Shown here piece after piece: positions 56,655 through 64,000 of a stretch of 64,000 nt of DNA. The position numbers and the translations under genes were made by a program. The stretch is taken from assembly GCF_000158095.2 (NCBI RefSeq), contig NZ_CM011002.1, positions 1,751,228 to 1,815,227 of the forward strand. The letters run 5' to 3'. This DNA comes from Roseibium alexandrii DFL-11. Its GTDB lineage: Bacteria > Pseudomonadota > Alphaproteobacteria > Rhizobiales > Stappiaceae. The notes under the pieces were generated by a model. It was not told the DNA's origin. It made no database searches and worked only from the letters and a program-made list of their open reading frames with translations. Position 1 is the stretch's first letter, and the number at the start of each line of letters is the position of its first letter.

Positions 56655-57359
56655 ATGTCTGACGAAGACGACATCGACCTGTCGGCCCTGTCTGACGATG
56701 AACTCGTCGAGCAGATGCATGATGATCTTTATGATGGTCTGCAGGAAGAAATCCTGGATGCGGTGAACATCCTTTTGGAACGCGGCTGGGCACCATACGA
56801 CATCCTGACCAAGGCGCTCGTTGAAGGTATGCGGATCGTCGGCGTCGACTTCCGCGATGGCATCTTGTTCGTGCCGGAAGTGCTCTTGTCCGCAAACGCC
56901 ATGAAATCCGGCATGAGCATCCTGCGTCCGCTGCTCGCGGAAACGGGAGCCCCCAAAGTCGGCAAGATGGTTATCGGCACCGTCAAGGGCGATATTCACG
57001 ACATCGGCAAGAACCTTGTCTCCATGATGATGGAGGGGGCCGGCTTTGAAGTGATCGACATCGGCATCAACAACCCGGTCGAAAACTATCTGGCGGCTTT
57101 GGAAGAACACCAGCCCGACATTCTCGGCATGTCCGCTCTTTTGACCACCACCATGCCTTACATGAAGGTCGTCATCGACGAGATGAAGGAAAAAGGTCTG
57201 CGGGACGACTATATCGTGCTCGTGGGCGGCGCGCCGCTCAACGAAGAGTTCGGACAAGCCGTTGGTGCAGATGGCTACTGCCGTGATGCAGCCGTTGCTG
57301 TTGAGATGGCGAAAGATCTGATTGCCCGGCGGCACAACCAGCTCTCCAACCGGGGCTGA
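56655..57359 (+). CDS. Corrinoid protein (MtbC/MttC-type methyl carrier)
   Basis: 234 residues; GGAG before the ATG. An N-terminal helical cap (about 15-105: EILDAVNILLERGWAPYDIL, FVPEVLLSANAMKSG) precedes a cobalamin-binding Rossmann domain with GDIHDIGKNLV (His ligand of cobalt, DxHxxG), SALLTTTMPYMK and LVGGAPLNEEFG. It carries a methyl group on cobalt between a substrate methyltransferase and the methyl-THF enzyme. It is first in the operon; no cobalamin riboswitch is visible in 56504-56654. Confidence 0.93.
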   Translation: MSDEDDIDLSALSDDELVEQMHDDLYDGLQEEILDAVNILLERGWAPYDILTKALVEGMRIVGVDFRDGILFVPEVLLSANAMKSGMSILRPLLAETGAPKVGKMVIGTVKGDIHDIGKNLVSMMMEGAGFEVIDIGINNPVENYLAALEEHQPDILGMSALLTTTMPYMKVVIDEMKEKGLRDDYIVLVGGAPLNEEFGQAVGADGYCRDAAVAVEMAKDLIARRHNQLSNRG

Positions 57360-57386
57360 CGGAATATGTTCGAGGAGGCTCCCGAC

Positions 57387-58043
57387 ATGCAGGCGGGTGA
57401 GCCTCTTTTCCCGATCGGAACACAAGAGGACGCGAACGACAAGATCGGCCGCGTCCTTGTTATTGCTTGCGGAGCATTGGCGCGTGAGATCATCGCGATC
57501 CGCGACCTCAATCAGCTTGATCACATTGATCTGACCTGTCTGCCGGCACAGCTGCACAACACACCGGACAAGATCCCTGACGAAGTCCGGCGGGTCATTC
57601 TTCAGAACCGCGATATCTATTCCGACATCCTGGTTGCTTATGGCGATTGCGGCACCGGCGGTCTTCTGGACAAGGTTTTGGACGAAACCGGAACCCGCCG
57701 GATCGAAGGCGCGCATTGTTATGCGTTTTTTGCCGGACTTGTGGCGTTCGACCAATTCGAGGAAGACCAGCTTGGCAGCTTTTATCTGACCGACTTCCTC
57801 GCCCGGCACTTTCAGACAATGGTGATCGAACCCCTTGGCCTCGATTGGCACCCTCATCTGCGCGACATGTACTTTGCCCACTACACACGGGTTCTTTACC
57901 TGGCGCAAACAGATGACCCGGCCCTTGACGAGGCCGCAAGACGGGCGGCGGAACGTCTCCAGCTTCCACTTGAAATTGAACGCACCGGCTATGGATCGCT
58001 GGCACCGTTCCTGACGAAAGAACCTGCGATGCCTTCGCGCTGA
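57387..58043 (+). CDS. DUF1638 domain protein
   Basis: 218 residues from the ATG at 57387, preceded by GAGGAGG; an ATG at 57366 is weaker. It has VLVIACGALAREIIAIRD, LTCLPAQLHNTPDKIPDEV, LVAYGDCGTGGLLDKVL and a Cys in EGAHCYAFF: three conserved cysteines and a His that could bind metal or corrin. DUF1638 recurs next to corrinoid methyltransferase genes in methanogens and proteobacteria, suggesting a role in loading or protecting the corrinoid protein. No activity is known. Confidence 0.85.
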   Translation: MQAGEPLFPIGTQEDANDKIGRVLVIACGALAREIIAIRDLNQLDHIDLTCLPAQLHNTPDKIPDEVRRVILQNRDIYSDILVAYGDCGTGGLLDKVLDETGTRRIEGAHCYAFFAGLVAFDQFEEDQLGSFYLTDFLARHFQTMVIEPLGLDWHPHLRDMYFAHYTRVLYLAQTDDPALDEAARRAAERLQLPLEIERTGYGSLAPFLTKEPAMPSR

Positions 58044-58046
58044 CAT

Positions 58047-58086
58047 GCGGCACTGCACGGGTCGGTTTTTTACCGTGCAATGCCGC
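58047..58086. promoter_or_regulatory. Long intercistronic hairpin in the corrinoid operon
   Basis: A 14-base-pair stem with one mismatch (GCGGCACTGCACGG / CCGTGCAATGCCGC) and a 12-base loop containing six T. It lies between the DUF1638 and virulence-factor genes. No U-run follows, so it is more likely an mRNA-stability or processing element than a full terminator. Confidence 0.6.
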
Positions 58087-58146
58087 TATCAAGCGACTTG
58101 GATTGAGAGCTTTCCGGCAATCATGCTCGAAAGAGGAAGACGTTAA

Positions 58147-58449
58147 ATGGCGCAAAAGACAATCGTTTACTGGCGGGACATCCCGGCGCAGATCCTGGTG
58201 AAAAAGGGCCGCAAATCCGCCCGCCGGGAGCTGCCCGCTGTCTTCATGGAAACGATCGATGCCTGCGCGATGCGTGTCGGCGCGAAAGACAGCGATGCCT
58301 ATATGGCTGAATGGCGCCGGGCAGAGCCTGTCGATGTTTCCGACGACCTGGAACAGGAAGCTGACACCGCGCTTGAAGCGCTTGTTGCCGATTACCCGAA
58401 ACAACGCCTGATGGACTTGATGGCGAATGGAGGCCTGGAAAATGACTGA
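58147..58449 (+). CDS. Small virulence-factor-family protein
   Basis: 100 residues; GAGG ten bases upstream. It reads TIVYWRDIPAQILVKKGRKS, then ARRELPAVFMETIDACAMRV and AYMAEWRRAEPV. This matches the family named virulence factor in databases, which in alphaproteobacteria is found next to corrinoid and methyl-THF genes, so the name is misleading. It may be an accessory subunit of the methyl-transfer pathway. Its end overlaps the MetF-like start by eight bases. Confidence 0.82.
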   Translation: MAQKTIVYWRDIPAQILVKKGRKSARRELPAVFMETIDACAMRVGAKDSDAYMAEWRRAEPVDVSDDLEQEADTALEALVADYPKQRLMDLMANGGLEND

Positions 58450-59335
58450 TAGCAGCCTTTTGGCAAACGGCCGCCTGCCCGCCTCGACCGAAATGTCGCC
58501 CAAACAGGTGGTCGAAAAGACAGAGCTTCTGGCAACAATTCCCGCCGGCAGCCAGGTCTATGTCACCGATCTCGGCAATGCGCCGGAAGACACGATCGTC
58601 GCTGCGGCCAAGACCCTGACCGACAAGGGCCTGATCGCCGTGCCGCACATGGCCGCGCGCCGTTATGCCAGCGCCGCGGACTTCGAGCGCCGCATCACCC
58701 GCCTGACCCAGGAAGCCGGGGTCAAGGAAGTGCTGGCGATTGCCGGAGAAGCCGACAAAGCTGGCCCCCTCACCTCATCTGTCGCCCTTCTCGAGACGGG
58801 CCTTTTCGACACGCTGGGCATTCAAAAGATTGCCGTTGCCGGTCACCCGGAAGGCGCACCGGACATCAAGCCGGACGTCATCAAATCGTTCTTGATGCGC
58901 AAGCATGAGCTTGCCGCCGAAAGCGATGCGGAGTTCCGGATCGTCACCCAGTTCGGTTTTGACCCGCATCAGGTCAGTGTCTGGCTCGACGAGATCCGCG
59001 GCTGGGGCAACCAGTTCCCGGTTCATATCGGCGTTGCAGGTCCGGCCAAGATGACCACGCTTTTGAAGTTTGCGGCCTTCGCAGGCGTCGAAAACTCTCT
59101 GAACTTCCTGAAAAAGCGCGGCGGCGCGGTTGTCTCCATGCTTGCAGGCTATGATCCGAACACCATGGTCGAGCCGCTTGAAGCCCGCATCACAAGCCAG
59201 CCGGACAGCCAGCTCGCCCAAATCCACGTTTATCCATTCGGCGGTGTCGCCAAAACAGCTGAGTGGCTCACCAGCCGCGGGAGCTGGTCCTTTCAAACTT
59301 CGTCAACATCTCTGACCGCCAACGAGAGCGCATAA
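58442..59335 (+). CDS. Methylenetetrahydrofolate reductase-like protein
   Basis: 297 residues from the ATG at 58442, with GGAGG upstream inside the preceding gene. A TIM-barrel MTHFR domain: VYVTDLGNAPEDTIV, GLIAVPHMAARRYAS, VLAIAGEADKAGPLTSS, VAGHPEGAPDIKPDV (flavin contact), TQFGFDPHQVSVW and PVHIGVAGPAKMTT. It would oxidise methyl-THF to methylene-THF here, coupling demethylation to one-carbon oxidation. It is a short MetF type without a regulatory domain and is directly abutted by the methyl-THF:corrinoid enzyme. Confidence 0.88.
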   Translation: MTDSSLLANGRLPASTEMSPKQVVEKTELLATIPAGSQVYVTDLGNAPEDTIVAAAKTLTDKGLIAVPHMAARRYASAADFERRITRLTQEAGVKEVLAIAGEADKAGPLTSSVALLETGLFDTLGIQKIAVAGHPEGAPDIKPDVIKSFLMRKHELAAESDAEFRIVTQFGFDPHQVSVWLDEIRGWGNQFPVHIGVAGPAKMTTLLKFAAFAGVENSLNFLKKRGGAVVSMLAGYDPNTMVEPLEARITSQPDSQLAQIHVYPFGGVAKTAEWLTSRGSWSFQTSSTSLTANESA

Positions 59336-60292
59336 ATGACCAGAACAATTGTCGCCTCCGCCACCAAGGAAGTCGTGATCGGCTTTGACCAGCCGTTTTG
59401 CGTGATTGGAGAGCGCATCAACCCGACCGGCCGCAAGAAGCTGGCTGCTGAAATGGTTGAGGGCAATTTTGAGACCGTGAAAGCTGACGTTTTGGCCCAG
59501 GCCGCTGCTGGCGCCACCATGCTAGACGTCAATGCCGGTGTGACTGCGGTGAACCCGAACGAGACAGAGCCGCCGCTTCTGGTCAAAACACTCGAAATCG
59601 TTCAGGAACTGAGCGATCTGCCGATCTCCATCGATTCTTCGGTCACCGAGGCGATCAAGGCGGGCTTGGAAGTCACTAAGGGCCGTCCACTGGTCAATTC
59701 CGTGACCGGTGAAGAGGAAAAGCTGGAAGCAATCCTGCCGCTCATCAAGAAATATGACGTGCCGGTTGTTGCGATCTCCAACGATGAAACCGGTATCTCC
59801 GAAGACCCGGACGTGCGCTTCGAAGTTGCTAAGAAAATCGTCGAGCGTGCGGCGGACTATGGAATTCCTGCGCACGACATCGTTGTCGACCCGCTCGTCA
59901 TGCCGATCGGCGCCATGGGCACGGCCGGGCAGCAGGTGTTTGCGCTGCTGCGCCGCCTCCGTGAAGAGCTGAAGGTGAACACCACCTGTGGCCTTTCCAA
60001 CATTTCCTTCGGCCTCCCGCACCGCCACGGCATCAACGCCGGCTTCATTCCGATGGTCATCGGCGCCGGCATGACGTCCGCGATCATGAACCCGTGCCGC
60101 CCGCAGGAAATGGAAGCGGTTCGCGCCGCCAACGTTCTGAACGGCACCGATCCAAACTGTCAGGAATGGATCATGACTTACCGCGACCACAAGCCTGCAG
60201 CTGCCGCTGGCGCTGCTGCGGCCGCACCGGCAGAAGGGGCAGCGTCAGGCGGGCGCCGCCGTGGTGGCCGCGCTGCCCGGCGGGCTGGCTGA
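59336..60292 (+). CDS. Methyl-THF:corrinoid methyltransferase (pterin-binding)
   Basis: 318 residues; the ATG follows the previous TAA directly. Pterin-binding TIM barrel: FCVIGERINPTGRKKLA, TMLDVNAGVTAVNPNETEP, LPISIDSSVTEAIKAGL, PLVNSVTGEEEKL, PVVAISNDETGIS and GLSNISFGLPHRHGINAGF. This is the MtgA/AcsE/MetH-type fold that moves methyl from methyl-corrinoid to THF. The last 35 residues are an Ala/Gly/Arg-rich tail ending GGRRRGGRAARRAG, also unusual in this fold; the next gene product ends in a similar Arg-rich tail. Confidence 0.92.
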   Translation: MTRTIVASATKEVVIGFDQPFCVIGERINPTGRKKLAAEMVEGNFETVKADVLAQAAAGATMLDVNAGVTAVNPNETEPPLLVKTLEIVQELSDLPISIDSSVTEAIKAGLEVTKGRPLVNSVTGEEEKLEAILPLIKKYDVPVVAISNDETGISEDPDVRFEVAKKIVERAADYGIPAHDIVVDPLVMPIGAMGTAGQQVFALLRRLREELKVNTTCGLSNISFGLPHRHGINAGFIPMVIGAGMTSAIMNPCRPQEMEAVRAANVLNGTDPNCQEWIMTYRDHKPAAAAGAAAAAPAEGAASGGRRRGGRAARRAG

Positions 60293-60320
60293 TTGCCTGA
60301 CTGCCCCGGCCGAACAGTTC

Positions 60321-60352
60321 AAGACCCGGGCGGCTTGCCGATCCCGGGTCTT
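60321..60352. promoter_or_regulatory. Intercistronic hairpin before the reactivase gene
   Basis: A perfect 10-pair stem (AAGACCCGGG / CCCGGGTCTT) with a 12-base loop. No U-run. It resembles the hairpin at 58047 in position, between genes of the same operon. Confidence 0.55.
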
Positions 60353-60413
60353 GCCATGACCGCGCCAGATCACAGAAAAACTGAACCCGAAACCGCTTGG
60401 ACCTAAATAGGAC

Positions 60414-62448
60414 ATGTCAGAGAGCAGCGCGAAACTCGCAAAAGTCGTTTTCCAGCCCAAGTGGCCGGCGTGGCACGTTTGAAGTTGGAACACCGCTTCT
60501 TGATGCCGCGCGATCTCTTGGTGTTTATGTGGAATCGGTCTGCGGCGGGCGCGGCATTTGCGGGCGCTTGCAGATCTCCGTGTCCGAAAGCACCTTCGCC
60601 AAGGAAAACTGACGAGCGCCGCGACAACTTGGAGGTGCGACAGAAGCGGAGACCCGCTACGCCACCTGCGCAAATCTGCCCGAAGACCGTCGCCTCTCCT
60701 GTCAGGCAAAAATCCTGGGCGACCTCGTGGTCGACATTCCAACCGATGCCCAGACCAACCGGCAGGTTGTGCGCAAACGGGCAGAGGCGAAAACGATTGA
60801 GCCGGACAGCGCGATTACGCTGGTGACCGTTTCCATCGATGAACCGGACATGGAAACCCCGCGCGGTGACATTGACCGCCTGCGCGAGGCCCTTGCCAAA
60901 GAGGCCGGCATTGAGACGCTCGCGACCGATCCTGTCTTGCTACCAAGGGTTCAGACCATCTTGCGAAAAGGACACTGGACGGTCACCGCGGCCATCCACA
61001 CTGACATTTCGAGCGTCCCAATAATGGTGGCGCTCTGGCCGGGAGAAAAACAGGCCGTCTATGGCCTGGCCGTTGACATTGGCTCGACCACCATTGCCGC
61101 GCATCTCTGCAATCTTCAGAACGGGCGCACAGTCTCCTCCGCCGGCACCTCGAACCCACAGATCCGCTTCGGTGAAGACCTGATGTCGCGGGTCTCATAC
61201 GTTCAGATGAACCCGGCGAAACTGCCGAATCTCGTCAAGGCCGTGCGCGAAGCGATCAATGCCCTTGTCGGCAAGCTGGTCGGCGATGTCGGCGCAGAAC
61301 GCGCCGATGTGCTGGACGCCACCTTTGTCGGCAATCCGGTCATGCATCATCTTTTTCTCGGTATCGATCCGGTAGAACTCGGCGGCGCGCCGTTTGCGCT
61401 GGCGGCGTCCGACGCCATGATTTTGACCGCCCGTGATCTTGACCTTGATCTCAACCCGGGCGCCCGGGTCTACATGCTTCCGTGTATCGCCGGCCATGTT
61501 GGGGCGGATGCCGCCGCGGCTACGCTCTCCGAAAGCCCCTATTCGCTGGACGAGACAACGCTGCTCGTCGATGTCGGAACCAACGCCGAAATCGTGCTTG
61601 GCAACAAGAACCGCCTTCTGGCCGCCTCCTCCCCGACCGGTCCGGCGTTTGAGGGCGCGGAAATTTCCTCCGGCCAACGGGCAGCACCCGGAGCCATCGA
61701 GCGCATCCGCATCGACAAGGACACGCTGGAGCCCCGTTTCAAGGTGATCGGCGTCGACGAATGGTCGGATGAAGAGGGCTTTTCCGAGAAGATCGACAGC
61801 GTCGGTGTGACCGGCATTTGCGGCTCCGGCATCATCGAGGCAGTTGCGGAAATGTATCTCGCCGGCCTCATCACCGAAGACGGCGTGATCGACGGCTCCA
61901 TGGCGGCAAAAACGCACCGGGTTCGGTCTGAGGGCCGCACGTTCTCTTATGTCATTGCCGAAGACGGCATTGAGATCTCTATCCTGCAAACCGACATCCG
62001 CGCCATTCAACTCGCCAAGGGTGCGCTTTATGCCGGCATCAAACTGCTTCAGGACAAACTTGGCACTGATCACATCGACCGGATCCGTTTCGCAGGCGCC
62101 TTTGGCAGTTACATTGAACCCAAATACGCCATGATCCTGGGCCTCATCCCGGATTGCGCGCTCGACGGTGTTTCCGGCGTCGGCAACGCGGCAGGCACGG
62201 GCGCGCGCATGGCACTCCTCAATCGCGGCTACCGCCGGGAGATTGAGGAAACCGTCCACAAGATCGAGAAGATCGAGACCGCTCTGGAGCCGAAGTTCCA
62301 GGAGCACTTCGTCAACGCCATGGCCCTGCCAAACAAGGTCGATCCATTCATTAACCTGCGCGCCGCAGTCGAATTGCCCGAACCCAAGACACCGGTTGAA
62401 GCGGAAGGCACAGGCGACGGCCGCAGGCGGCGGAGGCGACGGGGTTAG
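60414..62448 (+). pseudogene. RamA-type corrinoid reactivation protein, frameshifted N-terminus
   Basis: The C-terminal two thirds (from about 60640 to 62448) is an intact DUF4445/ASKHA domain: YGLAVDIGSTTIAAHLCN, DATFVGNPVMHHLFLGIDP, LLVDVGTNAEIVLG, VTGICGSGIIEAVAEM, with an Arg-rich end (DGRRRRRRRG). The N-terminal 2Fe-2S domain is visible only by joining frames: MSESSAKLAKVVFQP, SGRRGTFEVGTPLLDA, VCGGRGICGRLQ, then LTSAA, DNLEVR and TEAETRYATC. That needs one extra base near 60457 and three missing bases near 60606, 60622 and 60638. The third cluster Cys is Leu (TTG for TGC). RamA/RACE proteins reduce inactive Co(II) corrinoid with ATP. Confidence 0.88.
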
Positions 62449-62480
62449 TCTGTTTTGTCCCAGTGAAATAGCCCATGACC

Positions 62481-64000
62481 CTACCCACGCATCTTTGTAT
62501 GACCGGGATCATAGGGTGACGGAGCGATGATCTCGGCACTGACCCTGTCTCCGAGAAGGTCAAGATCAAGCACCGATCCTTCTCCAGAAAGCGCAGTGTC
62601 GACAAACGCATAGGCGAGATTCAGGCGGCTGCGATGGCCCCAGTCGCCGGAAGTGACCGTCCCCACGACGGTACCGTCCTGCATAAGCGAGGCCCCGCCA
62701 TATGCTGGCGCGTGGGTCGCGTCAATTTTCAGGGTCACAAGTTTCTTCCTCGGCCCGTCATTTTGGCGCTGTATCAAGGCGTCCTTGCCGACAAAGTCGG
62801 GTTTGTCTAGCTTCACAAAGCGATCCAACCCGGTTTCAAAAGGATCGAATTCGCTGATCAGATCCGCCTTCCAGTGCAAGAACCCTTTTTCCATGCGCAT
62901 GGATTCCACCGCTCTTGCGCCGAACAGTCTCAGATCATGCGCCTTTCCAGCATCCCTTAGCGCCAGATAGGCAGCATAGAGTGATGCATTCGGGACATGG
63001 ATCTCATAAGCGAGCTCGCCGGAAAAGCTTACCCGCATTACGGTTGCCGGAGCATACCCGATGAAGGTTTCGCGCACAGACAACCAGGGGAACCCTTCTT
63101 TCGACCAGTCGCCCCTGCTGGCCGATTGCAGAACCGCCCGCGCCTTTGGTCCTGCCAGAACCAGAATGGTTTGGTCGTTGGTTAGGCTCTTGATCTCAAC
63201 ATCTTTATCCTGACGCAAATGGGAGTTTAGCCAATCCATATCGTGGTATTCGGAGGCTGCTGCCGACCCATACCAGACACGTGCCGGTCCTCGATCCGAA
63301 GCAGGAATGTTTGCAATGGTTGCCTCGGCCTTGACCATGCCATGCCGATTGAGCAGGTACCCAAGACCGACCCGACCTTTCCGTTTCGTGACGGTGCCGC
63401 AGAACAAACCATCGAGAAATGCGTGCCGGTCGGAACCGGTAATCTCAATCCGGTTAAAGCCATTGACTTCGCAGAGGCCCACATGTGCCTGAATGTGTTG
63501 CACCTCGCTTGCGACCACATCGAAAGCCTCATCGAAATGAAACCCGAGCGTTGGATGAAACCCTGGTGTCGGTTTGATGTAATCCACGCGTTCCCAACCG
63601 TTCACCACTGTAAATTCTGCACCTTCCGCAGCCATGATTGGTGTCAGCGGCGTTGTCTTGGCGGACCGCCCCGCTGGGCGATGTTCGTGAGGGAAATGAA
63701 ACCGGAACTCGTTCTGGTAGTCTTCTATGGCTTTCAGTGCGGTGAGCTCGACATTGGCGTGGCCGGTAAAACGGCGAGGATCAAGACACCATGTGTCGTA
63801 GCACGCCTCGCCGTGAACGATTTGCTGCGCCAGCAGCCAACCGTGTCCCCCTCCCTCACCCAAGCCGGCCCTAAGCCCGATGATACAAAAAGCATTGCGT
63901 TTGCCCGGGATCGGTCCGACCAACGGTGCGCCATCAATCGTATAGGTGATAGGACCGTTGATGACGGTGTGAATTCCAGTGTCCATCAATGCAGGCATGC
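62481..64000 (-). CDS. Dimethylglycine/sarcosine dehydrogenase-like FAD enzyme, 5' part cut by window edge
   Basis: At least 505 residues; the N-terminus lies beyond 64000. The visible start is the end of a DAO-type FAD domain (TYTIDGAPLVGPIPG, GLGEGGGHGWLLAQQI). A GcvT-like folate domain follows (VGLCEVNGFNRIEITGSDRH, MRVSFSGELAYEIHVP, FGARAVESMRMEKGFLHWK) and a GcvT C-barrel ends it (GTVTSGDWGHRSRLNLAYAF). Such enzymes demethylate dimethylglycine, sarcosine or related amines and pass the carbon to THF. It faces the corrinoid operon across 32 bases and fits the local one-carbon theme. Confidence 0.88.
   Translation of the reverse strand, partial: MPALMDTGIHTVINGPITYTIDGAPLVGPIPGKRNAFCIIGLRAGLGEGGGHGWLLAQQIVHGEACYDTWCLDPRRFTGHANVELTALKAIEDYQNEFRFHFPHEHRPAGRSAKTTPLTPIMAAEGAEFTVVNGWERVDYIKPTPGFHPTLGFHFDEAFDVVASEVQHIQAHVGLCEVNGFNRIEITGSDRHAFLDGLFCGTVTKRKGRVGLGYLLNRHGMVKAEATIANIPASDRGPARVWYGSAAASEYHDMDWLNSHLRQDKDVEIKSLTNDQTILVLAGPKARAVLQSASRGDWSKEGFPWLSVRETFIGYAPATVMRVSFSGELAYEIHVPNASLYAAYLALRDAGKAHDLRLFGARAVESMRMEKGFLHWKADLISEFDPFETGLDRFVKLDKPDFVGKDALIQRQNDGPRKKLVTLKIDATHAPAYGGASLMQDGTVVGTVTSGDWGHRSRLNLAYAFVDTALSGEGSVLDLDLLGDRVSAEIIAPSPYDPGHTKMRG

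Noticed and set aside
56403..58058. 551-codon open frame on the minus strand
   Set aside because: It lies antisense to the corrinoid protein and DUF1638 genes and has no recognisable domain; high-GC codon bias of the real genes keeps it open.
61195..62307. 370-codon open frame on the minus strand
   Set aside because: It is antisense to the intact ASKHA domain of the reactivase.

Overview
The window looks like a chromosomal segment of a marine-type alphaproteobacterium, probably order Hyphomicrobiales and near Stappiaceae (Roseibium/Labrenzia). This is inferred from gene content and order (rpiA-DUF2059-gor, DUF2865, two-REC diguanylate cyclase, class II DAHP synthase, XRE-cupin next to kbl-tdh), not from a search. 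I see no phage, insertion sequence, CRISPR array or rRNA. Most of the window is ordinary housekeeping DNA with dense, mostly operonic genes and several clear intrinsic terminators.

Layout. 1-4.4 kb: a truncated ArsR repressor with a candidate operator, a LysM/Ig-like envelope protein, a LOG-type phosphoribohydrolase and a REC-REC-GGDEF protein. 4.4-10 kb, minus strand: cysS, an inverted pair of palindromic repeats, then DUF559, two GFA proteins and cimA joined by three successive 4-base ATGA overlaps, then rarD. 10-15 kb: an L,D-transpeptidase, a BigR/SqrR-like dual-cysteine repressor, creA and an unusual MBL-fold protein. 15-24.5 kb: MarR, DUF2865, gltX (3' ends overlap), MFS, nadE, a response regulator, class II DAHP synthase and a VIT1-type transporter. 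24.5-31.6 kb: a family I.3 RTX lipase broken by one frameshift, a GGCT-like protein, a class V aminotransferase and two paralogous membrane GGDEF proteins. 31.6-37.5 kb: gor, DUF2059, rpiA, a soluble MCP with a PilZ domain, gph and a decayed tRNA-Val(CAC)-like sequence.

37.6-44 kb is a glycosylation locus: a TPR-glycosyltransferase protein of FlmG type facing an operon of neuB (fused to a second TIM-barrel domain), a gmd-like dehydratase, a neuA-like CMP-sugar synthetase and a methyltransferase. This suggests nonulosonic-acid decoration of flagellin or another surface protein. 44-51 kb: ferredoxin-NADP reductase, a GlxA-type regulator, two solute-binding proteins around a TauE/SafE permease, a YcaQ-like DNA glycosylase and a DUF2892 membrane protein preceded by a near-match to the BigR/SqrR operator.

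51-64 kb is a glycine/one-carbon region: kbl-tdh, an XRE-cupin regulator, fhs, and a corrinoid methyl-transfer operon (corrinoid protein, DUF1638, a small virulence-factor-like protein, a MetF-like reductase, a methyl-THF:corrinoid methyltransferase and a RamA-type reactivase), facing a dimethylglycine/sarcosine-dehydrogenase-like gene cut by the right edge. The substrate-specific MttB-family methyltransferase is not in the window. The reactivase gene carries four indels in about 180 bases and has lost one iron-sulfur cysteine. The corrinoid region is the best candidate for an under-described system; the glycosylation locus and the persulfide-type regulation are next.
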